A stretch of DNA of 41,890 bases from JAYEIH01 sp034659995. Lineage in GTDB: Archaea > Methanobacteriota_B > Thermococci > Methanofastidiosales > B48-G16. The stretch lies in assembly GCA_034659995.1 (NCBI GenBank), contig JAYEIH010000097.1, positions 1 to 41,890 of the forward strand. Reading direction: 5' to 3'. The notes below the pieces were generated by a model. It saw only the letters and a list, made by a program, of their open reading frames with translations, had not been told where the DNA came from and searched no databases. Shown here in pieces: positions 1-7,975 of the stretch (position 1 is the first letter of the stretch; the number at the start of each line of letters is the position of its first letter). The position numbers were made by a program, and so were the translations under genes.

Positions 1-837
1 CTTCTCTCCTTCAGTTAAAGGAGTATCTGGTGGACTGCAGTTTGAGTAAACCATGCAATACTTAGGCAATCTCTCTATTTCTTCACTAAGAGCTTTTTTC
101 ATTTTTCGGGATATGGCAAGTTCAATGTATTTTTTCTCATAGTTCCAACGTGCATCACGTAGATCCTCCATTTCTCGATATAGCTTCTCAACTTTATTTT
201 TATCCAGATCTGGAAGTTCCAATCTCCCCTCCACGTTCTGCATATCCTCTTTAAAGTCCTCTCCAAAGAGCACTTTATAGAGTTCTAATTTCTTTTGCAT
301 TCTTTCTTCTCCTACCCCCTCCATTGCACTTAAGGCTCTATCTACATCTGAATCCTCGACCTTTGGAAATGATCCTCCTACAATTTTCAGTGTTCCGTCC
401 CCTTGCAGCTCTGTATATTTCCTTATTGTTTCCATTTCGAAAAGAACTTCCCTTTTGTACCAGTATTCAGTTTCTAGCTTTCCCAATTCTGAGTTGAGAT
501 CTAGAATTTCTTTCCACCGAACACCGTCTTTCGCCTTTTTGTACAGTTCAAGCAGCTTCTCTCTTTTTTCTTGTATCTCCTTCTCTAAGACAACTACGTC
601 TTTTTCCCAGCCTTTCGTTTTCTCCAGCACTTTGTTGAAGTTCAGCGGTTTCCTTTCTGCAGGTGCGCTGTTGCAGCCGCATCCGCAGCCATTTTCCTTC
701 TCTTCTTTGTCCGCCGGCACGCTCACTACCAGCAAACTTACTATCACAGCCATTACAGCTGCGATTCCAACTATTTTCCTTCTTTTATCAATCTTTTCCA
801 CCTCCTTTATATTTTTCTTTTTTAACCTCCGCAACAT
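1..837 (-). CDS. Secreted or membrane-anchored coiled-coil protein, C-terminus beyond the window
   Basis: An open frame on the minus strand runs off the left edge, so the C-terminus is missing. About 20 residues from the ATG at 837 there is a basic stretch (DKRRK) and a hydrophobic segment (IVGIAAVMAVIVSLLVVSV), a signal peptide or anchor. This is followed by a short cysteine cluster (GCGCGC), then a charged, mostly helical region rich in Lys/Glu that looks coiled-coil. I do not recognise a family. The start is uncertain: ATG codons at 858 and 837 are in frame, but the only good Shine-Dalgarno (AAAGGAGGTG) lies eight bases before an in-frame ATT at 792-790, which would give an ideal short signal peptide. 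The CGCGC could hold a metal or a lipid, but no lipobox is clear. Coding is supported by the uninterrupted frame and the secretion signal. Confidence 0.7.
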   Translation of the reverse strand, partial: MLRRLKKKNIKEVEKIDKRRKIVGIAAVMAVIVSLLVVSVPADKEEKENGCGCGCNSAPAERKPLNFNKVLEKTKGWEKDVVVLEKEIQEKREKLLELYKKAKDGVRWKEILDLNSELGKLETEYWYKREVLFEMETIRKYTELQGDGTLKIVGGSFPKVEDSDVDRALSAMEGVGEERMQKKLELYKVLFGEDFKEDMQNVEGRLELPDLDKNKVEKLYREMEDLRDARWNYEKKYIELAISRKMKKALSEEIERLPKYCMVYSNCSPPDTPLTEGEK

Positions 838-1155
838 TGTGTAGTCACGACACAGCATAACCTGTGTTGTTTTTCCTTATCACACTCTTCACCCCCCCCT
901 TCCTCTTCGGTCATCAGGGAAAAGCTATACCATCGTAATATTTCATAGTATAAAAACTTTTCGCAATGCACATAGGCATTGCATAACATTGCGAGAATCG
1001 CAAGAAGAGATTGGGGATACCATCTATGGAGAAAGACAAGAAAGAATTTCAGAAACCTGAATTGCAGGTGTGGATCACCCTCGCGCTGAGTAGTTGATCC
1101 TTTATGGTTCTGATATGAGACCTTTTAAATAAACAGAAAGGGTATAAGATCAATT
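838..1155. other. Divergent intergenic region with promoters and nested palindromes
   Basis: No gene is seen in these 318 bases. A minus-strand TATA-like element (RC TTTTTATAC, about 949-957) could serve the secreted protein, and a plus-strand TATA (CCTTTTAAATAAA, 1121-1133) serves the helicase. Between them, 961-1003 holds nested inverted repeats: TCGCAATG (961-968) pairs with CATTGCGA (987-994), and TTGCGA (989-994) pairs with TCGCAA (998-1003). A G-rich run on the minus strand (RC of 892-899) lies in the presumed leader of the left gene. Confidence 0.5.
1121..1133 (+). promoter_or_regulatory. TATA box of the helicase gene
   Basis: CCTTTTAAATAAA is centred about 28 bases before the ATG at 1156, the spacing expected for archaeal transcripts starting at or just before the start codon. 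No strong ribosome binding site follows. Confidence 0.55.
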
Positions 1156-3219
1156 ATGAAACTGTTAAAGAAAGAGGCCGGAGAGTATTTCGATCATTAT
1201 GAACAACTCGTTGAACTCGAGAGAAAATACGAGATGAAGCAGTATGAAGCGGAGATGCAGCGGCTCTCCGGGAGAAAAAGAGAAGAGAAGGGAAGAGCGT
1301 TAATTAAAATGCGGGCAAAGGATGAAGGAGAAGGATTGGAAGGTTATCTGGTCAAGTTTATGCGCATGAAAAGGGGGAGAGAACTGGGAGAAACGGAGAT
1401 CGCTGTGGGAGACCTCGTGATGGTCTCAAAAAAGGATCCGCTGAGAGATGATAACCCCACAGGAACGGTAACAGAAAAAACAAATTACTCGCTGATCGTG
1501 GCCTTTGAGAAAAATCCGCCGGGATTTGTCTATGGAAAATGGCTTAGGGTGGACCTCTATGTAAACGACATCACATACCAGAGAATGAAGGATGCTCTCG
1601 GAATTCTTAAAAATGCCACAGGCCCCCTGGCAATCATCAGGGATATATGCAGAGGGATAAAGGAGATCGACGATGGTGTCCCCACCCATATAGCTTCGTG
1701 GAAAAACCCCTCGCTCAACAGAACTCAGAAAAAAACAGTGAAACGAGCACTCTCCTCAGAGCGCATCCACCTCATCCACGGCCCGCCTGGGACTGGGAAG
1801 ACCACAACATTAATAGAGATAATCCTTCAGCTTATAAAAAGAAACAAGACCGTTCTCGTCACCGCCGCCTCAAATAAGGCGGTGGATAATATCCTTGAGT
1901 TTCTTCTGGAGTATGATGTGGATGTGGTACGAGTGGGACATCCCGCTCGTGTGACCCATACCCTGAGAGAACACACCCTTGATAGCATAATTAAGGGAAA
2001 CGAGAAGTATAAACAATCCCGAGTACTCAGAGAACGCGCATTTGTCATCAAAGAGCGGCAGGAAAAACTTATTTTTCCCTCCCCCCGATACCGGCGGGGG
2101 ATGTCAGACTCATATATAAAGAAGCTAGCCGGGCAAAAAAGGGGGTCCAGAGGGGTTTCACCACATAGAATGAAGGAGATGGCAGACTGGATAAAAACGC
2201 AGGAGAAAGTCGATAACCTCTTTGAAGAATCTGATAAACTGGAGAAGAAGGCGGTGGATGAGGTTATTTCCTCCGCAGATGTGATCTGTACCACAAACTC
2301 CACAGCTGGAAGTGAGCTTATGGAGGAAAGGGAGTTTGACGTGGTTGTGATAGACGAAGCCACGCAGGCCATAGCCCCTTCCTGCTTCATTCCCATGATA
2401 CACGCAGACAAGGTCATCATGGCAGGTGATCATAGGCAGCTGCCGCCTACCATCAAAAATATAGAGGCTGCAAAAAAAGGACTGGGTACGACACTCTTTG
2501 AGCACCTTGCCGGGCGATACGGGGAAAAAATAATGGATATACTCACGGTACAGTACCGGATGCATGAGAAGATAATGAACTTTTCAAATCACGAATTTTA
2601 TAACGGAGAACTAACTGCACATTCGTCTGTCAGGTTTCATACACTGAAAGATATTGGGTTCAAAAACGCGAAAAGGGATGAAAATCTACGAAAAATCCTC
2701 GATCCCAAAATACCCATTGTTTTTATTGATACAAAGGAACTCGATGCCCCTGAGAGAACGCGGCCAGGTTCAACGTCCAAGGAGAACAGGAGAGAGGCAA
2801 AGATAGTCGTAGGAATCGCTGAGAACCTCCTTAAGGGAGGATTAACCGAAAGAGACGTAGCCGTTATCTCACCATATGACGATCAGGTGGCGCTGATAGG
2901 GCATATGATCGATAGAGAAGATCTGGAAATCAAAACAGTTGATGGGTTCCAAGGGAGAGAGAAAGAAGCAATCGTTATATCTCTTGTCCGGAGTAATAAA
3001 AGTGGGGATGTAGGATTTCTTAAGGATTTGAGGCGTTTGAATGTTACCCTCACCCGTGCAAAACGGAAACTCATTGTAGTTGGAGACAGTTCCACAGTAT
3101 CATCTGAAAAAATATACGGGAACTTTCTTGAGTACGTAAAGAAACGTGGACGTTATATCTCTATGAAAACTCTAATAAAGCAGAGGAAAAACAGGACCAA
3201 GAATATGGAAAATCATTAA
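1156..3219 (+). CDS. Superfamily 1B (Upf1/IGHMBP2-like) DNA/RNA helicase
   Basis: A 687-residue ATP-dependent helicase of the IGHMBP2/Dna2-C-terminal class. A charged helical N-terminus (about 1-55) is followed by a beta-barrel-like domain 1B. Walker A is GPPGTGKTTT near residue 208 and the DEAT box (VVIDEATQA) near 397. QYRMHEKI lies near 465, TVDGFQGREKEAIVIS near 593 and LNVTLTRAKRKL near 625. All motifs needed for ATPase and translocation are present. Residues about 300-345 (FPSPRYRRGM and following) are a variable basic linker before motif II. Family members unwind DNA or RNA with 5'-3' polarity in repair and RNA quality control; the substrate here is unknown. The deacetylase gene follows after 33 bases, possibly co-transcribed. 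Family assignment is firm, the cellular role is inference. Confidence 0.92.
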   Translation: MKLLKKEAGEYFDHYEQLVELERKYEMKQYEAEMQRLSGRKREEKGRALIKMRAKDEGEGLEGYLVKFMRMKRGRELGETEIAVGDLVMVSKKDPLRDDNPTGTVTEKTNYSLIVAFEKNPPGFVYGKWLRVDLYVNDITYQRMKDALGILKNATGPLAIIRDICRGIKEIDDGVPTHIASWKNPSLNRTQKKTVKRALSSERIHLIHGPPGTGKTTTLIEIILQLIKRNKTVLVTAASNKAVDNILEFLLEYDVDVVRVGHPARVTHTLREHTLDSIIKGNEKYKQSRVLRERAFVIKERQEKLIFPSPRYRRGMSDSYIKKLAGQKRGSRGVSPHRMKEMADWIKTQEKVDNLFEESDKLEKKAVDEVISSADVICTTNSTAGSELMEEREFDVVVIDEATQAIAPSCFIPMIHADKVIMAGDHRQLPPTIKNIEAAKKGLGTTLFEHLAGRYGEKIMDILTVQYRMHEKIMNFSNHEFYNGELTAHSSVRFHTLKDIGFKNAKRDENLRKILDPKIPIVFIDTKELDAPERTRPGSTSKENRREAKIVVGIAENLLKGGLTERDVAVISPYDDQVALIGHMIDREDLEIKTVDGFQGREKEAIVISLVRSNKSGDVGFLKDLRRLNVTLTRAKRKLIVVGDSSTVSSEKIYGNFLEYVKKRGRYISMKTLIKQRKNRTKNMENH

Positions 3220-3252
3220 AAGAGAGAGATAGGATAATACATAGGTGTCATC

Positions 3253-4293
3253 ATGAAAACTGCCCTTCCGTATACAGAAAATTTCATGAACTACTATCTA
3301 GGAGATAAACATCCGCTCAAACCAATACGTCTAAAAAAGACCTATGAGATGATCAAAGAGTACGGCCTCCTGGATTTTCGTGTTGAAGGAAAACCTGCTA
3401 CTGATGAGGACCTGTACCTCGCGCACTCAGAGGAGTACGTGAGTGCAGTAAAAAAAGAGAAAAATTTAGACAGATATGGGTTTGGAACACCCGATAACCC
3501 AGTTTTTAAAAATATCTATGAGTCTTCGCTGTACTACGTAGGAGCGTCCGTGCAGTGCAGTGAATACCCCCAGGCATTCAATATCTCCGGCGGACTGCAC
3601 CACGCAAAATGGGACAGGGCCTCGGGGTTCTGCGTTTTTAATGACTGTGTTGTCCTGATAAAGAAACTCCTCGAAGAGAACGAGAGGGTCGCTTATATCG
3701 ATATAGATACTCACCACGGCGATGGAGTTCAGGATGCATTCTACAATGATCCTCATGTGCTCTTTATCTCAATCCATGAAGGACCGAGATACCTCTTTCC
3801 TGGAACGGGACATACAGCTGAGATAGGTGCAAAGGAGGGGAAGGGAACCTCGATAAATATCCCTCTGGCCCCGTATACTACGGATGACATATACTGTGAA
3901 CTTTTTGAAAAGATCGTTCCTCCGATTGTGAAAGAGTTCGATCCTGAGGTCATCGTCAGTCAGCTGGGTGTGGATACGCATTACCTCGATCCTCTCTCAC
4001 AGATCGCGCTTTCCCTTGAGGGTTATGCCAGTATTGTCAGAAAAATAAAAAAGCTTCCAAAGAAACGATGGATAGCTCTGGGCGGAGGGGGATATAACGT
4101 TGAAACGGTACCAAAGGCATGGACCCTTGCATATGCCATAATGAGAGACGTGGAAATAGATTTCGAGGAAATATTTGAGGAAGAAAGAAGAGATTTAAAG
4201 AACTACAGAAGAATGAAGAAAAACGCAGAAAATTTTGCAGAGAAAACGTACAGAGAATTAAGAGGCGAAATAGCTGCATATTTCTCAATCTAA
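3253..4293 (+). CDS. AcuC / class I histone deacetylase-fold amidohydrolase
   Basis: A 346-residue zinc deacetylase of the arginase/HDAC fold. The tandem histidines (H116, H117), the metal site D152, H154 and D241 (IDIDTHHGDG; QLGVDTHYLD) and the catalytic tyrosine (GGGGYN, Y281) are all present, so the enzyme should be active. Relatives remove acetyl groups from lysines, for example acetyl-CoA synthetase in the AcuC system, or act on acetylpolyamines. The target here cannot be read from the sequence, and no acetyltransferase or acetyl-CoA synthetase lies nearby. It follows the helicase by 33 bases on the same strand, with AGGTG shortly before its ATG. Its 3' end overlaps the convergent methyltransferase by 9 bases. 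Confidence 0.92.
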   Translation: MKTALPYTENFMNYYLGDKHPLKPIRLKKTYEMIKEYGLLDFRVEGKPATDEDLYLAHSEEYVSAVKKEKNLDRYGFGTPDNPVFKNIYESSLYYVGASVQCSEYPQAFNISGGLHHAKWDRASGFCVFNDCVVLIKKLLEENERVAYIDIDTHHGDGVQDAFYNDPHVLFISIHEGPRYLFPGTGHTAEIGAKEGKGTSINIPLAPYTTDDIYCELFEKIVPPIVKEFDPEVIVSQLGVDTHYLDPLSQIALSLEGYASIVRKIKKLPKKRWIALGGGGYNVETVPKAWTLAYAIMRDVEIDFEEIFEEERRDLKNYRRMKKNAENFAEKTYRELRGEIAAYFSI

Positions 4294-4959
4294 CTTCTTC
4301 AAGACTTTTGCCAGTATGCCTTTTAAAGAATGACTCTCCCTTGATGCGATAAATCCCCTACCTATTATTCTCTTAAAGATGACCTTGGAAATTCTGTTTT
4401 TGTGCTCTCTTCTTTCAACTTTATCCACTATCCTATTAAAATCCTTTATAAGAAGATCCTTTTCCTGTTTGTTCAATCGCGGCTTCATTGGCGAGCTTTC
4501 TATGGCATTATAGATCTCATAAAAGAGGATCCCGCCAGCCACCGCGGCATTCAACGTAGGGTATTCCTCTGAGGTCGGGATAGTTGCTACGATATCGCAG
4601 GAGAGGAGCTCCTCACGGGTGAGACCGTTACTCTCTCTCCCAATGATTATTCCTATACTGCCATCCCTATCTATATTTTTCACCAACTCTTCAGGAGTAA
4701 TGGCTACCTTGTACACGGTACTGGAAACACTGGTTGTTCCCACTGAGATATCTATCATACTCAGCGCCTCTTCAAGGGTATCCACTGTTATGGCCGAGTC
4801 CACAATATCCTTTGCATGGACGGCAAACTTATATGTTTCCTGAGTTATATCGCAGGGATCGACCAGTACAAGCTGCCCTATATCAAAGTTCTTCATGAGT
4901 CTTGCCAAGGTCCCTATATTTCCGGGAGATTCTGGTTGGACAAAAACGGCATAAAACAT
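4285..4959 (-). CDS. SPOUT RNA methyltransferase, TrmJ-like (SpoU/TrmH family)
   Basis: 224 residues. The N-terminus (PESPGNIGTLARLMKNF) and the SPOUT knot motifs (IGIIIGRESNGLTREEL; IPTSEEYPTLNAA) place it in the TrmH/SpoU superfamily, closest in pattern to TrmJ, which 2'-O-methylates position 32 of tRNAs using S-adenosylmethionine. The conserved Asn of motif 1, Glu of motif 2 and Ser/Asn of motif 3 are present. I start it at 4959 because the N-terminal beta strand (FYAVFVQ) begins there; an upstream ATG at 5031 would lie inside the divergent DUF460 gene. A C-terminal helical tail of about 60 residues follows the knot. The exact tRNA position is inferred from similarity, not shown. Confidence 0.85.
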   Translation of the reverse strand: MFYAVFVQPESPGNIGTLARLMKNFDIGQLVLVDPCDITQETYKFAVHAKDIVDSAITVDTLEEALSMIDISVGTTSVSSTVYKVAITPEELVKNIDRDGSIGIIIGRESNGLTREELLSCDIVATIPTSEEYPTLNAAVAGGILFYEIYNAIESSPMKPRLNKQEKDLLIKDFNRIVDKVERREHKNRISKVIFKRIIGRGFIASRESHSLKGILAKVLKKLD

Positions 4960-4993
4960 CACAAAGGATAAAAAAGGTGAGAATAAAAAAGTA

Positions 4994-6211
4994 ATGGTGA
5001 AAAACCTCATAGTAGGAGTCGACCCTGGCACAACGGTTGGAATAGCGATCTTGAACTTAGAGGGTAGTATAGTTGATATCTCAAGTTACAAAAATTTTTC
5101 CGTAAACGATATCGTGGAGTATCTGCTGAGGTTTGGGATGCCCGTTATACTGGCTACGGATGTGAGCGATATGCACCAGACAGTAGAAAAGGTTGCATCC
5201 TCCTTCGAGTGCAGAACGTTCACACCACAAAGCTCTCTTTCGATAAAGGAAAAAAACGAGCTCACAAGAGAGTATTCTCTGCACAATGACCACGAACGGG
5301 ATGCTCTCGCCTCGGCACTCAAGGCATACGCCCATTACAAAACAAAGTTTGAGAATATCGATGCGCGGCTGGAGAAATACGGTGCGGAAAACTTGAGTAA
5401 AGCCGTTAAAACGTTAGTCTTGAGAGATTACACCGTAAAAGATGCATTGAATACTCTAAAAAAGGAAGAAAAAACCGAAGAAAAAGAAACACCGAAGAAA
5501 AAGATGCCGAAAAAAACAAAATTGCCAAAGGAAACTGTTATCCAAAGATTAAAAGAGTACAATAGAGAGCTTACGGAAAAGATGGAATATTTGAAAGAGA
5601 AATCCATAAAATTAGAAAGAAAAAATAAAAGAATACGCAATGAGACAGATAGAAAGGCAAGAGAATCCAAAATTGTTCGGGAAAAAGAACAGGTTATAGA
5701 GGGATTTAAGAAGGAGATAGCGAAAAAGAAAGAAGAAATCTCTGGTCTGCAGGAGATTATCAGGAATTTAAAAGGCATAAGGAGAATGGAGCTGTCTGAA
5801 GAGGGGTATACGATAAAAATCCTTGAAGGGTTTACGAGAAATGAGATAAAAGCTCTTAATAAAAGATTTAAAATAAAAAAAGGAGATATTATCTATATAA
5901 AAGACTCGAGTGGTGGAGGCGGCAGCACCGCAGAGCTTATAGTTAAAAAAAGAATAAGGGCACTTATAGTTGAGAACATCGAAAGGATGTCCCACAGTGC
6001 AACAAGGGTTTTTGAAAATGAAGGTATACCCATTCTCAATATAAAGATAAAAATAGTTGAGAACTTCGGCGTTGTGGATAAAAAAGAGTTTGAGAACGCG
6101 TATGCCGAGTGGAAACTAAAGGCGGAGCTGAGAGCTGCCGATGAAAAGAAGCAGTGGCTCGATGAACTTTTAGAAGAGTATAAAAAAGAAAGGATAAAAA
6201 AGATGGAATAG
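4994..6211 (+). CDS. DUF460 / COG2433 protein: RuvC-like N-terminus and coiled coil
   Basis: A 405-residue archaeal protein whose N-terminus is a RNase H-like (RuvC/YqgF) fold: VGVDPGTTVGIA has the first acidic residue (D10), and NDHERDALASAL (near 103) matches the last acidic/helix motif. A Lys/Glu/Pro-rich linker (about 152-175) and a long coiled coil (about 180-265) follow, then a C-terminal globular domain with a glycine-rich SSGGGGSTAEL. COG2433 members are usually longer, with a further N-terminal segment that is absent here. The function is unproven; the fold suggests binding or cleavage of structured nucleic acid. It is divergent from the methyltransferase (34 bases apart) and its stop abuts the DnaG stop with no bases between. 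Confidence 0.85.
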   Translation: MVKNLIVGVDPGTTVGIAILNLEGSIVDISSYKNFSVNDIVEYLLRFGMPVILATDVSDMHQTVEKVASSFECRTFTPQSSLSIKEKNELTREYSLHNDHERDALASALKAYAHYKTKFENIDARLEKYGAENLSKAVKTLVLRDYTVKDALNTLKKEEKTEEKETPKKKMPKKTKLPKETVIQRLKEYNRELTEKMEYLKEKSIKLERKNKRIRNETDRKARESKIVREKEQVIEGFKKEIAKKKEEISGLQEIIRNLKGIRRMELSEEGYTIKILEGFTRNEIKALNKRFKIKKGDIIYIKDSSGGGGSTAELIVKKRIRALIVENIERMSHSATRVFENEGIPILNIKIKIVENFGVVDKKEFENAYAEWKLKAELRAADEKKQWLDELLEEYKKERIKKME

Positions 6212-7426
6212 CTACTTAAATGCCATTATCTTCATTTTTGGAGGTTTTTTAGCTATATCCCCTATTTTAACCCCAATAATTCTCTTTATGTTCTTCTTGG
6301 AAGATATATCTACAAGTCTCTGAGTAATAACGCCATCAAATATTATTGTATGGACGTTCTCACTGTTCTCCACAGTCCCGATCAGCTCCTTGACAGATAT
6401 TTTGGCTATTTCTTTCTTTTTATCATCGAAGAGATATGCGTCCAAAGTTCCGGGAAGTTTCTTTATAAGATCATCGAACTCCTTGAGTTCTGTCTTTCCT
6501 TTTTTCTTTTTTTTCTTCCTTGAGCCTTTTTTTTCCTCCGCCATCTCATTTATAGCCTGGTCCAAAGGAATTTTATTTCTTAAGGAGGTAATTATCTCCT
6601 TTTTAGAGAGTTCTTCTACCTCCATACCCGGAGGGGCCTGAGTTACATAATCGACATCTGCAACATCCACGAGTTCCTGAAGGATAAGCTCTCCACCCCT
6701 ATCACCATCCACAAAGGTGGTAACAGTTTTCTTACTGCTCAGTTCTACAATCGTTTTTGGAATTGATGTCCCCTCAACCGCTATAGCATTTTTAATTCCA
6801 TTTCTCAGCAGATTCAGAACGTCTGCCCTTCCTTCAACAACAATTACGGCATCAGAAATGGTAACATTGGGGCCTGCAGGAAGATTGTCCTTACCATATT
6901 TAGTTATCTGTTGGATTCTCACTGATTTTTTAACTTCTTCCGTTATCTCAGCGGTTTCCGGAACCTGTTCATCCATGACACTCTGTAGGATCTCCTTTGC
7001 CCTGCTCACGACGTATGTTCTCTTCGTCGTCCTGACATCTTCTGTCTTCAACACTTTTATTGTGGCCTCACAGGGGCCTATCCTGTCTATTGTTTCCAGA
7101 GAAGCTCCAAGAATCGCTGTTTCCACCATATCAAGACTTGAGGGAACTGTCACGGTTCCCAGCGTTTTACTCTTTTTATGATCCACAGTTACCTTTATTC
7201 TTCCTATTCTACCGGTCTTTTGAAGCTCTCTAAGGTCCAGCTCTTCACCCAAAAGACCTTCAGTCTGACCAAATATAGCTCCAACAACATCTGGTCTTTC
7301 TACTCTTCCGCTAACATTTATTTCGGCGTGAATTACATATTTAGTAGTTCCTACCTCATTTTTGAGGGTAACTCCTGTTTTTTTCTTCGTTATCATCTCT
7401 TTAACCAATGTTTTTTTAGATTTCAT
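6212..7426 (-). CDS. dnaG: Archaeal DnaG-like protein (Toprim)
   Basis: 404 residues from the ATG at 7426, chosen because AAGGTGAT lies just upstream; in-frame starts further up lack one. The N-terminus has the archaeal DnaG signature (VVGAIFGQTEGLLGEEL, residues 48-63). The Toprim domain follows, with the catalytic glutamate in VVEGRADVLNLL (E198) and the metal site FVDGDRGGEL (D240, D242). A basic lysine run (EEKKGSRKKKKKKGK) lies before the C-terminal domain. Archaeal DnaG has been linked both to primer synthesis and to the RNA exosome, and either role could hold. No exosome genes are adjacent. It converges with DUF460, their stops touching. Confidence 0.95.
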   Translation of the reverse strand: MKSKKTLVKEMITKKKTGVTLKNEVGTTKYVIHAEINVSGRVERPDVVGAIFGQTEGLLGEELDLRELQKTGRIGRIKVTVDHKKSKTLGTVTVPSSLDMVETAILGASLETIDRIGPCEATIKVLKTEDVRTTKRTYVVSRAKEILQSVMDEQVPETAEITEEVKKSVRIQQITKYGKDNLPAGPNVTISDAVIVVEGRADVLNLLRNGIKNAIAVEGTSIPKTIVELSSKKTVTTFVDGDRGGELILQELVDVADVDYVTQAPPGMEVEELSKKEIITSLRNKIPLDQAINEMAEEKKGSRKKKKKKGKTELKEFDDLIKKLPGTLDAYLFDDKKKEIAKISVKELIGTVENSENVHTIIFDGVITQRLVDISSKKNIKRIIGVKIGDIAKKPPKMKIMAFK

Positions 7427-7635
7427 GACATCACCTTGATGATCCTTATGAGGAATGTAATTGTTCTTCACAAGCATATATACCAATTCTTTACTTTTCG
7501 TTCTCTTCTTTTATAAACTTTGGTATCTCAAACATAAAAACCATACAACGATAAGATAAAAAAAGTGTGTATATGAACATATAAAGCTTGCACAAAAATG
7601 AAAAATTAAAAGAGAGGCTCTCGTGAAAGATAGAG

Positions 7636-7971
7636 TTATAACGCAGTTACTCTCTTTACGAAAAGGCTCACATCAAATGGTTTTATTATATATGGTATTT
7701 TTTCGGGACACGAATTTTCTTCGGTATTAGTTAGGTATAGACATTTTGTGTTTCCGGAGGTATGTTCTCTTAGAAAGGAGATATCCTCACGAGGAAATCG
7801 GGAGTCCAGAACTACAATATCATATGTGGTAGTTTTCAGGTAATCCAGCGACCGTACAGCAGTTTCTGTCACGTCCAGATGGGAAAATCCATAAGTGATG
7901 AGTATCTCTTTGTAGAGACCTGAGAGATCCGCATCATCGCAGATCACCAGGACTTTTTTAGTAGAGTTCAT
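7636..7971 (-). CDS. Stand-alone CheY-like receiver domain
   Basis: 111 residues forming one response-regulator receiver domain and nothing else. The acidic pair (D12, D13 in VICDDADL), the phospho-acceptor aspartate (D56 in VVLDSRFP), the switch Thr (T81) and the lysine (K97 in IIKPFD) are all in place, so phosphorylation is possible. No histidine kinase is present in the window. The start at 7971 has an excellent Shine-Dalgarno (AAGGAGGGG) that doubles as the last codons of the upstream repeat-protein gene. The ATG lies four bases after that gene's TGA, so translation is probably coupled and the two products may act together. Because no output domain is present, it likely signals by protein contact. 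Confidence 0.85.
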   Translation of the reverse strand: MNSTKKVLVICDDADLSGLYKEILITYGFSHLDVTETAVRSLDYLKTTTYDIVVLDSRFPREDISFLREHTSGNTKCLYLTNTEENSCPEKIPYIIKPFDVSLFVKRVTAL

Positions 7972-7975
7972 TGAA

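Noticed and set aside
1827..2565. Minus-strand frames of 135-197 residues inside the helicase gene
   Set aside because: They mirror the codons of an intact helicase with all motifs and have no promoter or ribosome binding site.
4960..5031. Upstream ATG for the TrmJ-like gene
   Set aside because: It would add a hydrophobic tail unlike the family and lie within the start of the divergent DUF460 gene.
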